Shown in pieces: positions 44,990 through 56,869 of a stretch of DNA of 64,000 nucleotides. The position numbers and the translations under genes are program-made. Within the stretch, counting starts at the first letter, position 1. Every line of letters begins with the position of its first letter. This stretch comes from Terebella lapidaria (lineage: Eukaryota; Annelida; Polychaeta; Terebellida; Terebellidae): NCBI GenBank assembly GCA_949152475.1, contig OX424559.1:19003809-19067808 (forward strand). The letters run 5' to 3'. Below the pieces are notes generated by a model. That model worked only from the letters and a program-made list of their open reading frames with translations. It did no database searches and had not been told where the DNA came from.

Positions 44990-45810
44990 AGAAAATAAGT
45001 TTTATATATTAAATATCAGCCATTTTGTCCTGTGATCTTGAAAATAAGGTCACTGGTTTAATTCACGGTCACGAGAATATTTCACATATATCATTTCCTG
45101 TATATCCACAATTGATTGCTCAGCTGTAAACTCAGTAAGAAGAGACCTATTAGAAATTTTGTCCTGTGACCTTGAAAATGAAGTCAAAGGTCAAATTATA
45201 GGTCATCGGAGAATTAGGCACATATCATTTCCTGTATGTCCACAATTGATTTTCAAGTTGTTAACTCGATAATACACAAGATATTAGCCAATTCGTCATG
45301 TCGCCTTGAAGGCCAAAGGACAAATTCAATATCATGACAATATTCATCAAATATTATTTCATATATGTTCACAATTGATTCCTAAGCTGTAAAGTTGATA
45401 ATACCTAAGCGATATATTAGCCATTTTTGTGCTCTGACCTTGAAAATAATATCAACCTCGAGGCGACGAGAATATCAGTGTATATTATTTCCTCTATGTG
45501 CACAATTGATTCCTAACCTGTAAAGGCCATAACAATTCAGATATTAGCCACTTTGTGCTCTGACCTTGATATTGCAGTCAAATGTCGAATTCAATGTCAT
45601 CAAAATATTTGTTGTATTTCACTTAAAATACATGTATGTCCACACTTGATTCCCAAGCCAGAAAGTCGATAAGAAGGGAGAAATTAGTCATTTTGTATTG
45701 TGACCTTGAAAATGATGTCGAAAATTATTGGCGTTTTTCATTTCCTATATGTCCACAATTGATTCATAATCTCTAATCTCAATATTAAGTGAGATATTAG
45801 GCATAATGTG
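44990..45810. repeat. Degenerate ~130-bp tandem array, about six units
   Basis: The phrase 'tttcctgtatgtccacaatt' and variants recur near 45096, 45229, 45357, 45488, 45630 and 45750, each unit also holding 'ttgtgctctgaccttgaaaa'-like sequence. Spacing varies from 120 to 142 bp. Strongly diverged, so old; non-coding. Confidence 0.8.
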
Positions 45811-46168
45811 TCCGATTATGAAGCATATGGGTATTTAACATGGGATAGTCACATTAGGGCCAAGTTTGGGTCAAAATGGCTCATTTTGAGCGATTCAAGA
45901 GCAACAAAACTTATCCAGATCACAGGGGTAGACACGAGGAGTGTAACGCATAAGAACATGACCGGATTTTGAGAAAATAGCCACCATAATCCAAATTTGG
46001 CCTTTTTTCGTCAAAAATGGCTGCCGTTTTGGAAAAAATGTGAAAATAAAACTAGAGGGCGGTGGGGGAGAGGCAGTTGATCTCACGACCGCACAGGTGT
46101 CCCCGGTTTGTTTCGGTATAAAGTGTGTGACGCCATTTTCCCGAAAAAAAAGTTTTTTTTGTGTCAGC

Positions 46169-47160
46169 TGTCACAAATTTGTGGTTAATAATTTCTGACC
46201 AGGGGTATATTGTCAGGTAGCTCTATAATTATTTTGCTGAGAGTATTTTGGGAGTGACCAGAGCCCAGTTTATTCATGTTTCCGCTTGAGCGCATTAGTG
46301 TCTAGTGAGAGTAAAGTTGAGCAAAGTAGAAGTCTGTGTCAGAGTAGCAGTATTGTCTAGTGGCGTGTCACTGGGATTGGTTAATGGTGTATATAAGATT
46401 GTGGTAGATTTCTAAGTATTGTCAGTCAACTTTGGTGTCAACTTGATGTCAGCTACGTGGTGAAAAAAATCAACCTGTGAATTGGTGAAACTTTGTATTT
46501 GAGCGGTGGAATATTGCAAACTTGGTGTGATTGTTATTCGTCTGGGCAGTCCAAGAGCCGTAAGTTACATTATATTTGTACTTTATGTTAGGTTAGGGTT
46601 AGGTAGGGTATTACAGTAATCGTGTAGAAACTGTATAACTTATGTCAATATTATTCAGTTCTAGATGTGTTTGTGTCATGACCTGTGTTGTCCGTGAACG
46701 CTCGGCCCCGAGCCCGTGAGTGCAGTGATCAACATACACGACTGCTATTTGTACTTGCTACTGTGTACGGACTACCACGGAGGACTGACGTCCTCGTTAT
46801 TCGCACACTCGGGAGAGCAGCCGCAACCTGTAGTCTGCCGGGTTGTCTTCGTCGCCTCGTCGCCTGGAATATTATTACTGTGATTGTCCAAATTGAGACT
46901 GTGTACATGTGGAATTGCTCAATTAGTTTTTGAGAAATCGTCGGGGGATGGTATTCATCAGTGTTCGGACGTCGTGGGAAGAAAAACAGACTGTCCATCA
47001 GGCCTTGTGATGTGTTGTGCTGTGTAGTGTCTATTTGTGTTACCTGTCATATATCCACTTTCACCTATTTGTATATATGTATGTATATTACATCATTAAA
47101 CTATTGAAATTCTATACTGTGTTTGTTCCACATTATTGCGGAGATACGTGATCCTTGACA
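46169..47160 (+). repeat. Left LTR (992 bp)
   Basis: Begins 'tgtcacaaatttgtgg' and ends 'gtgatccttgaca'. A TATA-like 'tatataag' lies near 46390 and an 'attaaa' near 47093 could be the polyadenylation signal. Repeated almost unchanged at 52229-53214. The 82- and 89-codon frames found in both LTRs are not genes. Confidence 0.96.
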
Positions 47161-47163
47161 ATT

Positions 47164-47181
47164 TGGCGCCCGATAAGGGAC
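47164..47181 (+). promoter_or_regulatory. Primer binding site, tRNA-Lys-like
   Basis: 'tggcgcccgataagggac' lies three bases inside the left LTR and differs at two positions from the well-known Lys-3 primer binding sequence, which points to a lysine tRNA primer. Confidence 0.8.
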
Positions 47182-47782
47182 CGCAGATCTCCGTAGTTGT
47201 GTGAGAACTAAAAAAAAGAACAAGCCGGCAGTTAAAGGGTACGCAGGTACAAGTGTTGTAAACGCGCCTTTATATATTGGTATATCTATTGTAATTTTGC
47301 AGTGATTGAATTTTGTGGTTGCTATCCATTATATAGGGAAACGTATAAATCAGGTCAGGGAGGGTTCCTGATAGGTCCTTGTATTTTCTGTGCACATTAC
47401 TAACATTGTCCCGAAGGTTCTTGGACGCGAGAATATTTGTCTCGACGTACGGTGATTAATAGTGCGGTTGTATTTGCGGTTATTGGTGCGTGAAGTTTCT
47501 TTGGTGACTGACCAATTTGCGTGGTGCATTATTCCAGAGAATAGGAATAGAAATTCCAGGTGTTTGTGCGAGTGCACATAACGGGCTACAGGTGTTTTCG
47601 TCGGTGAGCTATGTTATCCTTGGTAGATTATTTGTATTGCAGGTGATTGTTTTGCTGTGTGTGTTTTGCGCTGTTAACTTAATGTGTATGATTGAGTTTG
47701 TGTATGAGTAATGAAGTGTAAATAATGATCGATGATTTAATGATTGTACTTCCATTACAGACAAAGTTTTCAGGTTGTTACA

Positions 47783-48850
47783 ATGGCTACAAATTTTGAA
47801 AAATTGATGTCAATTGGTGAGAAACTTGGCTATGAAGGAAAGGAATTGCGAGATTTTGTTTCAGCTCAACAATCAATTGAAAGGGAAGAACGCCAGAGGG
47901 AGAGAGAACAGCAGCAACATGAAAGGGAAATACAGCGACAGAGAGAGGTTGAAAAAGCTGCTCAGGACTTGCACATACTGAAGGAACAACACCGACATGA
48001 AGGAGAGATGAAACACGCTGAAGTGGGAGACAGAAGTATGCTCGAAGGTACGGATCGTTCAGAAACCAAGCGAGTAGTGAAGGGAAGATTACCAAAATTA
48101 CCAGAATTTAAGGAGAATCAAGATAATATTGATGCGTATCTTGAACGATTTGAGAGGTTTGCCAGGGCACAAGATTGGGATGAAGATGACTGGCCTACAT
48201 ACCTTAGCGCTCTTCTTACCGGTAAGGCCCTTGATGCATATTCACGAATGTCGTCAGACGAAGCAACAGATTATGAGAAACTGAAGGAAGCCATACTTTA
48301 TGCATACGAGTTGACTAACGAGGGTTTCAGACATAAGTTCCGTGAGAGTAAGCCGCAGGTGAATGAAACTCCATCGCAGTTTGTGGGTAGACTTACTAGA
48401 TATTTTCGCAGATGGGTAGAGTTGTCAGATGTACAAAAATCCTATGATAACTTAGAGATGTTGTTAATCAAGGAACAGTTCATTAGTCAGTGTGATCGTG
48501 GAGTTGCTGTCTATTTAAGGAGACATGTGGACGAATCCCTGGAAGAGCTTGTCAAACTCACTGAGCGGTATTTGCAAGCTGAGGGTAAGGCTTTCAGCAG
48601 TGGTAAGCCAACCACTACAGTGAGACAAGACAAGAAATGCTACGGGTGTGGCAAAATTGGTCATGTCAAGGCAGATTGTAGACATCCAATACAGAAACAT
48701 AAAGTCGTATGCCATAACTGTGGAGAAAACGGACATATCGCACCTGAATGTATGAAGAAGCCACGTCCAGGCCCAGTGTGTTTTCTCTGCAACAGCAAAG
48801 GACACAAGGCCCACGAGTGTCCGAAACGACAGACTGCACTAGCAGCAATT
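47783..48850 (+). other. gag region of the gypsy-type element
   Basis: A charged, glutamine- and arginine-rich N-terminal coiled-coil segment, a capsid-like helical region ('LPKLPEFKENQDNIDAYLER', 'FREAKP'-like spacing, 'EQFISQC'), then three CCHC zinc knuckles at about 48638-48820. The capsid of Gmr1-like elements is the reported source of the vertebrate SCAN domain. Part of a fossil element; span approximate. Confidence 0.85.
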
Positions 48851-48989
48851 GAGCAAGAGATGAGAGCGGAAGAGGCGCAGAGCATCGCAAACGCCTGTGC
48901 TGAAGTGAAGTCCAGGATCAACCCAGCAGTCCACAGCATAGAACCAAGTAAGAATGAACCATTACCTATATCTGGGGCTTGTCAGAAGG

Positions 48990-49270
48990 AATCTCTTACA
49001 AGGAAGTTGCCTGTGACGAAGGGATATGTTAATGATATAGAAGTTGAGACCCTGCGTGATACAGGCTGTACCGGTGTAGTCGTGAAGGCGTCACTAGTCA
49101 ACGATGAACAACTCACTGGAGAGAAGCAGACATGCATGCTGATTGATGGGTCAATGATAACGATACCACTTGCACATGTAATCATCGATACACCATATTA
49201 TACTGGTAGCGTCAGTGCTATGTGCATGAGCAATCCTGTTTACAGTCTGATTGTAGGTAACATCGACGGA
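48990..49270 (+). other. Aspartic protease region of the gypsy-type element
   Basis: Retropepsin-like segment with the DTG active-site motif and a following 'GVVVKASLV' strand, placed directly after gag and before integrase. Span approximate. Confidence 0.75.
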
Positions 49271-49579
49271 GCCAGGCCACCAGACAGTCCTGATCCAAAA
49301 TGGCGACAGGATGAGATCGCAGCAGCTGTGACGAGATCGATGAAGGCCAAGATGGAGAGAAGCCTGAAGCCATTGATTGTGAGTGAAGATGGGAAGTTTT
49401 CCAATCTGAACTCGGAGAAGCTGATAGAACTGCAGCGTGAAGATGAAACTGTGCAGAAGCTAAGCCAGAAGACAGAGAAGGTAACCTGTGGAAACAGCGT
49501 ATCATGGTTTGAAAGAAAAGATGAAGTCGTGTATCGACATGTATACCAAGTAAAAGATCCGGACAAAATTATTAAGCAG

Positions 49580-50650
49580 GTGGTAGTTCCAAAAGAACTC
49601 AGAAAACGGGTAATGTCAGTTGCTCACGATGGAATTTTTGCTGGTCATATGGGTATAAACAAAACTATGAATCGTATCAGACAATGCTTCTATTGGCCAT
49701 CAATGCACGGTGATGTTCGAAGGTTTTGCAGATCATGCGACGTGTGCCAGCGGACCATAGCAAAGGGTAAAGTAGCCAAAGTACCCCTAGGTTCCATGCC
49801 TATGGTAGATTTGCCTTTTAAACGGGTTGGCATAGATTTGATTGGGCCAATCTCCCCGCCATCAGAAAGAGGACACAGGTATGTGCTTACAATCATGGAC
49901 TATGCGACACGCTATCCCGAGGCTGTGCCTCTGAGGAATATAACTACCGAAGATGTAGCTGAGGCACTAGTACAGGTTTTCAGTAGAGTAGGAATTCCGC
50001 AGGAGATTTTGAGCGACATGGGTCCTCAGTTTGTTTCCTCATTGATGAATGAAGTTAGCAGGCACTTGTCAATTCGCAGATTAACATCTACACCATTTCA
50101 CCCCATATGCAATGGATTGGTTGAAAAACTAAATGGCACATTGAAAACTATGCTTCGCAGGTTGGCGGTTGAAAGACCACGTGACTGGGACCGATACCTC
50201 ATTCCTTTGTTATTTGCCTACAGGGAGATTCCACAGGACAGTACGGGGTTCGCACCATTTGAACTGCTTTATGGAAGATCGGTGCGCGGACCTATGCAAA
50301 TTTTGAAGGAGGCCTGGACGAAAACCGAGATAGACCCGGAGGTAAAAACTAGTTATGAGTATGTGCTAGATCTCAAAGACAGATTGCAAACTACGTGCGA
50401 AATGGCACAGGACGAGTTACTGAAATATCAGGTCCGGTACAAGAAGTATTACGATAAGAAAGCTAGAATGAGGAGCTACAAAGCTGATGACTTTGTTCTG
50501 ATTCTGCTACCTACCGACAACAATAAGCTACTACTACAGTGGAAGGCCCATTCCGAGTGATTGAGAAAGTAGGACCATATGACTATCGACTTGATGTCAA
50601 TGGGAAGGTCAAAACCTTTCACGCAAACATGTTGAAACAGTATCACGTTC
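49580..50650 (+). other. Integrase region of the gypsy-type element (upstream of RT)
   Basis: H2C2 zinc-binding segment ('HMGINKTMNRIRQCFYWP', 'CDVCQR') then the DDE core ('VGIDLIGP', 'EILSDMGPQF', 'NGLVEKLNGTLK') and a GPF/Y-like C-terminal region. Its position before the reverse transcriptase defines the Gmr1-like order. Span approximate. Confidence 0.88.
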
Positions 50651-50859
50651 GAGAGCAGAATGAACCACAACAAACAGCATCCGTAGCTATTGTCGATTGT
50701 TCCAATGAAATTCATGATGATGACCTGATGTATTTTGAATGTGAGCCGAGAGATGCAGTACTCGAGAAAGCAAACATATCTGATCAATTGTCGAAACCAC
50801 AACGTAGTGAGATACAAAAGGTAATGCAAAAACATGCTGGAGTCTTTTCAGATAAGCCA

Positions 50860-52160
50860 GGAAAGACTGACTTGATCCAACATGAGATACGACTCACAAC
50901 AACAGAGCCGGTTCGTACAAAAATGTACCCGCTACCCTTCACGGTGAGTGAAACCATCAAGAGTGAAGTTGAGCAGATGCTGGAACTGGAAGTCATAGAA
51001 AGATCCAACTCTCCTTATGCTTCACCCATAGTATTGGTAAAAAAGAAAGACGGAACAAACAGATTCTGTGTCGACTACAGAAAACTAAACAAGTGCACAT
51101 TATTTGATCCTGAACCAATGACTCTACCAGATGAAATTTTCACACAGTTGAAGTCCGATAAGTTTTTCACTAAAATTGATCTTTCTAAAGGATATTGGCA
51201 GATCGAGATGGCACCTGCCGATAAAGAAAAGACCGCTTTCATTGCTCCACAGCTTGGATGCTACCATTTCAATCGTATGCCTTTTGGTTTAAAGAACTCG
51301 GCAGCGACTTTCACACGACTGATGAGGAAGGTACTCAGGGGGCTGGATTCAGTTCACTGCTACATTGATGACATCTTGATCCATACAAAGAGCTGGAACG
51401 AACACGGAAAGGCACTGGAAAAAGTTCTGCAGAGGCTAAGTAATGCGGGCTTGAAAGCTAAGCTATCAAAGTGTGTGTTTGGTGCAAAAGAGATTGAGTA
51501 TGTTGGCCATAGGATACAAGATGGCAAAATTGTTCCAGAAGATGTAAACGTCAGGAAAATCCAAAATGCTAAGTTGCCTGTGACTAAACGAGAAGCACGA
51601 TCATTCATTGGTTTGGTGAATTATTATAGAAGCCATATCCCAGGATTTTCCACTATTTTGGCTCCAATTACTGAGTTGGTTAGGAAAACGGCACCTAACA
51701 AATTAACCTGGAACCCAGAGCAAATTCAAGCCTTTGAAACCCTCAAGGAGGTCATTTGTACAAAGCCAATTTTGCACTTACCTGACTTTCATAAACTTTT
51801 TATTTTGCAGGTTGATGCTAGCGACACTGGTATAGGGGCGGCACTTCTCCAAGAGCATGAGAGCAAGTTGATGCCCGTGTCGTTTGTCAGCAGGAAGCTA
51901 ATCCCCAGGGAACGTCAGTATGCAGTGATCGAAAAAGAATGCCTAGCAGTGGTATTTGGTCTACAGAAATTCAGCCGCTACATCTATGGCAAAGAGGTGG
52001 TATTGCAAACCGATCATATGCCATTAGTATGTTTGAATCATAACCGAGTAGGTAATGATAGGATCATGAGATGGTCGCTGCAGATTCAACCGTATACTGT
52101 ACGCGTGGAGTACATTAAGGGATCGCTGAATGTTATCGCAGATTATCTCAGCCGTATGCA
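50860..52160 (+). other. Reverse transcriptase and RNase H region of the gypsy-type element
   Basis: Ty3/gypsy-type RT ('FCVDYRKLNKCT', 'FTKIDLSKGYWQI', 'MPFGLKNSAATFTRLM', catalytic 'CYIDDILIHT') followed by RNase H ('LQVDASDTGIGAALLQ', 'VIEKECLAVVFGLQKF', 'LQTDHMPL'). It ends just before the polypurine tract. Span approximate. Confidence 0.92.
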
Positions 52161-52212
52161 CTAACCCGCACAAATTTGGTGGTGGCTTTCCTATCAAATT
52201 TGGGAATTTGCT

Positions 52213-52226
52213 TTTAGAAGGGGGGT
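52213..52226 (+). promoter_or_regulatory. Polypurine tract
   Basis: 'tttagaagggggg' sits immediately before the right LTR, where plus-strand DNA synthesis of such elements is primed. Confidence 0.8.
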
Positions 52227-52228
52227 AT

Positions 52229-53214
52229 TGTCACAAATTTGTGGTTAATAATTTCTGACCAGGGGTATATTGTCAGGTAGCTCTATAATTATTTTGCTGA
52301 GAGTATTTTGGGAGTGACCAGAGCCCAGTTTATTCATGTTTCCGCTTGAGCGCATTAGTGTCTAGTGAGAGTAAAGTTGAGCAAAGTAGAAGTCTGTGTC
52401 AGAGTAGCAGTATTGTCTAGTGGCGTGTCACTGGGATTGGTTAATGGTGTATATAAGACTGTGGTAGATTTCTAAGTATTGTCAGTCAACTTTGGTGTCA
52501 ACTTGATGTCAGCTACGTGGTGAAAAAAATCAACCTGTGAATTGGTGAAACTTTGTATTTGAGCGGTGGAATATTGCAAACTTGGTGTGATTGTTATTCG
52601 TCTGGGCAGTCCAAGAGCCGTAAGTTACATTATATTTGTACTTAGGTTAGGGTTAGGTAGGGTATTACAGTAATCGTGTACAAACTGTATAACTTATGTC
52701 AATATTATTCAGTTCTAGATGTGTTTGTGTCATGACCTGTGTTGTCCGTGAACGCTCGGCCCCGAGCCCGTGAGTGCAGTGATCAACATACACGACTGCT
52801 ATTTGTACTTGCTACTGTGTACGGACTACCACGGAGGACTGACGTCCTCGTTATTCGCACACTCGGGAGAGCAGCCGCAACCTGTAGTCTGCCGGGTTGT
52901 CTTCGTCGCCTCGTCGCCTGGAATATTATTACTGTGATTGTCCAAATTGAGACTGTGTACATGTGGAATTGCTCAATTAGTTTTTGAGAAATCGTTGGGG
53001 GATGGTATTCATCAGTGTTCGGACGTCGTGGGAAGAAAAACAGACTGTCCATCAGGCCTTGTGATGTGTTGTGCTGTGTAGTGTCTATTTGTGTTACCTG
53101 TCATATATCCACTTTCACCTATTTGTATATATGTATGTATATTACATCATTAAACTATTGAAATTCTATACTGTGTTTGTTCCACATTATTGCGGAGATA
53201 CGTGATCCTTGACA
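52229..53214 (+). repeat. Right LTR (986 bp)
   Basis: Nearly identical to the left LTR (about three substitutions and one 6-bp indel), ending 'gtgatccttgaca'. Confidence 0.96.
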
Positions 53215-54110
53215 TCATCCATCTTCTTTTTCCGATTTGGTTGAAATTAAATAGTAACTTAGCTCAGGGCCCAAAGTATGTGTACAAAAAGTTTTGTGAT
53301 GACATCTTGTTGCGTTTCGGAATAAGTGCATGACGTTTTTTCAGGGTTACCTCTTCATGGTAACTTTCGCGAATTCAAAATCATACAAAATCAATATATA
53401 TACACTTCTGACCGTGCACTCTTCATTAACAGTAACAGTGACGCCTGTTGTACATCACCAACTGGTTATGAGATTTGTTGTGATTCATGAAATTGGGTTC
53501 CCCCCACCCCAAAAAATGTTTTTCTTTTGAAATACAACTTACCTCAGGGCCCGATGTATGTGTACAAAAAGTTTCGTGATGATATCTTGGGTATGTTTCG
53601 GAATAAAGTGCATGACGTTGTTTTCCAGAATTTTTTTTTTTTGTGGTGGCCATCTTCTTTTTCCAATTTGGTTGAGATTCAATAGCAACCTACCACAGGG
53701 CCCGATATATGTGTATATATGTATACAAAAAGTTTCATGATGGTATCTTGGTATGTTTCGGAATGAAGTGCGTGACGTTTTCTTCTCGAGAAAAAATGGT
53801 GGGATTTTTGGCGGCCATCTTGTTTCCCCAATTCAGCTGAAATTCAACAGCAAACTACCTCAAGGCCCGATGTATATGTACGAAAAATTTTGTAATAATA
53901 TCTTAGGTACGTTTCGAAATAAAGAGCTTGACGTTGTTTTCAAAAAAAAAAGTTTTTTTGTGGTGGCCATCTTGTTTTTCAGATTAGGCTGAAATTCAAT
54001 AGCAACCTACCACAGGGCTCGATGTAGGTATACAAAATCTTTCGTGATAGTTTTTTCCCGAACAAAAGATTTTTTTGTGGCGGCCATCTTGCTTTTCTGA
54101 TTCCGTTTTA
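53215..54110. repeat. Degenerate tandem array, ~120-170-bp units
   Basis: The phrase 'ggccatcttgtttttc' with variants recurs near 53217, 53647, 53812, 53966 and 54084. In most units it is followed by 'ttgaaattcaatagcaacc', 'cagggcccgatgtatgtgta', 'tttcggaataaagtg' and 'catgacgttgttttc'. A matching half-unit lies at 46110-46168, left of the gypsy-type element, showing that the element split this array. Confidence 0.8.
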
Positions 54111-54114
54111 ATTT

Positions 54115-54595
54115 GGCTTATCATTTAATCGGAATTATTCATATATAAAACTTCCAAGTATGATTAATGGTTTAATTCTAGAAAACGTATGTTCAGATTA
54201 ATTTGAATGAAACTATTGAAAAGTGGGGTGTGTTCTCGAAGTTTTCGTCAACTTAATCGAGTTAAATGTTTTTTCCAAATTATACACCCCACAACCTTGA
54301 GTAAAATATTACTAAACTTGACATTTAATGGTAAATTTAACTGTTCAAACTGTTCAAAAGTTGCATGTTCTGTGAAAAATTAAATCAACTCCAAGTTTAG
54401 TGTGGATTTATTCGAAATTATACTATGCAAAACTTCAGGTATAAGTCGAACAATACGTTTAAGGATGCTTGAATTCCACTTTTCGTGCAGTGCACGCCAT
54501 GTTGAACATTGTGATCTGCAAAACTGCGACCCAAATCAAGCCGGCAGTGATGCTATGAATGGTTCCAATGCGGCAACACGAGAAACTATTGTTGC
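54115..54595. other. Non-coding stretch
   Basis: No supported gene; a 69-codon frame at 54402-54611 has no recognised motif. Confidence 0.4.
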
Positions 54596-55375
54596 GGACA
54601 GATTTCACTAATTCCTTCGGCCATACAAAACAATGATAAAAAGCCCAAATTCAAGTCTCCATAACTTCGTCCCAGAACAAGATGAACCTTAGCAGCTTAT
54701 ATACATAGCTAGCCAATTCATTTCCTCATCTCACTATAGTAAGGAAAATATATGTTGATAAATTGGATTATTTGCTACAGCTCGAATTCTAAAACGACTG
54801 ATTTTCATGCCTGACAACCCACATATATCGTTCGTCGTCCGAGCCGTTCTGTGCGTGCTGTGGTCTTGAAACTGTTCGTGTGCAATGCCAACCAGCTCGG
54901 GTCAACAACCAGTCATAGCAAAATATCCCCTCACCATTCTGCGGGGGATCAAGGGCATCCCCGGTTTTCAATGTAAGTATCAATTTGTTACCACCAATAC
55001 AGTCAGATTTTGATGATACCAATAACAAACGTAAAATACAACAATTTTGCAATAGAAAGAAAGCCCGACCAAATAGTTTATCCAAAGACACACTGGCGTC
55101 ATCAGGGGCAGACAGTGTGTTAAATGTAATTGTTTCTACTGTACACCTGAAGGAATTAGTATACAACTGCCCAACAACCTATGAAAATAATTTAGAAATC
55201 CGAAACAAACCCCATGAAACAGATATATGACAAGTACATAAGTACCTAATCACAAGCCCGAAGGCTACTGAGTTGATGGTATCCTCGGGGACAGATTTAA
55301 CGTCCGCCAGCAGTGACACCGAATTCTCTGACTGTAACGGATATGACGCAATATCATTGGTGTTGTGTGGCCTGA
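54596..55375. repeat. Duplicated segment, copy A, with internal insertion
   Basis: Matches copy B (56211-56660) over 54596-54971 and 55321-55375. The part between, 54972-55320, is absent from copy B and is the inverted relative of the 19.6-20.8 kb repeat. Copy B in turn has about 15 extra bases near 56406. Confidence 0.88.
54972..55320 (-). repeat. Dispersed ~349-bp repeat inserted in copy A
   Basis: Reverse-strand relative of the tandem units at 19577-20780, including 'tgacgccagtgtgtcttt', 'tggtcgggct' and 'gatacttacatt'. Read on the plus strand it starts with 'gtaagtatcaatttg' and ends in 'cgtccgccag' plus 11 bases, so its ends resemble splice sites. No terminal inverted repeats seen. Confidence 0.8.
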
Positions 55376-55379
55376 TAGT

Positions 55380-56205
55380 AGGGGATCCTGATGTCACTAC
55401 CATCTGATAATAAATTGTGATGAACTACGATCTAGATAACATGTGTACAAAGTTTCGGGGGTGCAAGTTATATCATTTTGGATTTATGGGCTGACTTCAT
55501 TCCATTGTAAAATCGCAAAAAAGAAATCGGCCCATCAATGCGTTATTTCATTGTGGATGCTACAAATTTTGGTGTCAGGTGCTAACAGGTTCACATACTA
55601 CAGTGGTTGAGGTACTTAAGAATCAGGATGCAGTTTTGTTGTAAAGAACCACAAATTATGTGCGCCCCATGGAATTATAAATATTTATTATATCACAAAT
55701 ATTGGACCGAAATGACATAAAAGGGTCAGCTACACAAGCAAAAATAAACAATTCATCGTTAATCTGGTATCAAATCTTCACAAATAAGATATATAATTCA
55801 TTTTTATGGCATTTAATAACATAACATCGGGAGTTGAGCTGCTAAACTGGAATTCTTCTAGTTCGGCCGAAAACTCAAATACGCATTTTTTTCTCAAAAA
55901 CGGTGTTTATATCAATAACACATATATTCTGAGAGCTTTTCTTGTTTTGCACATTGGAAACAGCATCTCTTAGGCACAAATAAGCCATATATATGCATGC
56001 CATGGGAAGCGATTTCTTGGGAGGCCCCTCTTTGTTTTGCAAAATCACGCATTTTCACCAAATTCACAGTTTATGTAAAAAAAAATACATCAAAAACACG
56101 GAGGAAAGGTCAATTTTAGTCTTTTTGCACCAAAATCATAATAAGGGAATACAGCATTAACGTTAACTTCAATCTAGAGTAGAAATTATAGAATACATGT
56201 ATTTC
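55380..56205. other. Non-coding stretch between the two duplicated copies
   Basis: AT-rich; no supported gene or element. Confidence 0.45.
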
Positions 56206-56210
56206 CTTCA

Positions 56211-56660
56211 GGACAGATTTCACTAATTCCTTCGGCCATACAAAACAATGATAAAAAGCCCAAATTCAAGTCTCCATAACTCCGTCCCAAAACAAGATGA
56301 ACCTTAGCAGTTTATATACAAAGCTAGCCAATTCAATTCCTCATCTCACTATAGTAAGGAAGATATATGTTGATAAATTGGATTTTTTGCTACAGCTCTA
56401 ATTCTGAGGGTACCCCCTTAAAACGACTGATTTTCATGCCTGACAACCCATATATATCGTTCGTCGTCCGAGCCGTTCTGTGCGTGCTGTGGTCTTGAAA
56501 CTGTTCGTGTGCAATGCCAACCAGCTCGGGTCAACAACCAGCCATAGCAAAATATCCTCCACCATTCTGCGGGGGATCAAGGGCATCCCCGTTTTCAAAA
56601 TAGTGAATTCTCTGACTGTAACAGATATGACGCAATATCATTGGTGTTGTGTGGCCTTAC
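56211..56660. repeat. Duplicated segment, copy B (empty-site version)
   Basis: About 95% alike to copy A outside the insertion; offset 1,615 bp. At the insertion point it reads 'gttttcaaaatagtgaattc' without the 349-bp repeat. Confidence 0.88.
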
Positions 56661-56661
56661 G

Positions 56662-56868
56662 CAGGTGACAAACAACTCCCCAGCTCATGTCCAATGGCTG
56701 ACACGGAAGTTTGATAATATTCAAGTACACCAGTATACAAACCAAAGTGACTACCAGACCACTTACGACCGTATATGGGAGAAATGCAATGCATTCATCA
56801 TTAGAAATTGCAATTAATATTGACCGATATTGTGTTTTAAAATAGCGGAAACAGGATTGCTTCCACAA
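56662..56868 (-). other. Possible first exon coding a membrane anchor
   Basis: On the minus strand a frame starting 'MWKQSCFRYFKTQYRSI' contains a clear hydrophobic segment ('VVSGLVVTLVCILVYLNII') and reaches a donor-like 'ctgc|gtaagg' at about 56662. That would be the layout of a type II Golgi enzyme's first exon, but I see no matching second exon and the duplicated segment begins at the same place. Confidence 0.2.
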
Positions 56869-56869
56869 A

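Larger units (their letters stand above)
46169..53214 (+). mobile_element. LTR retrotransposon, Ty3/gypsy, Gmr1-like group
   Basis: About 7.05 kb. LTRs start TG and end CA. The internal order is gag, protease, integrase, reverse transcriptase, RNase H, with integrase before RT. That order is Ty1/copia-like but the proteins are Ty3/gypsy-type, the known signature of Gmr1-like elements. The element looks nearly whole, with about one break in its coding capacity. The LTRs differ by about three substitutions and one 6-bp indel, so the insertion is young. Flanking 5-mers tcagc and tcatc match at four of five bases and may be the target duplication. It sits inside an older tandem array whose remainder lies at 53215-54110. 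No envelope gene seen. Confidence 0.93.

Noticed and set aside
46685-46998. Conserved 82- and 89-codon frames seen twice (also at 52739-53052)
   Set aside because: They are inside the two LTRs; the repetition reflects LTR identity, not a gene family.
54789-55166. 125-codon minus-strand frame
   Set aside because: It runs across the boundary between two unrelated repeats and so cannot be a conserved protein.
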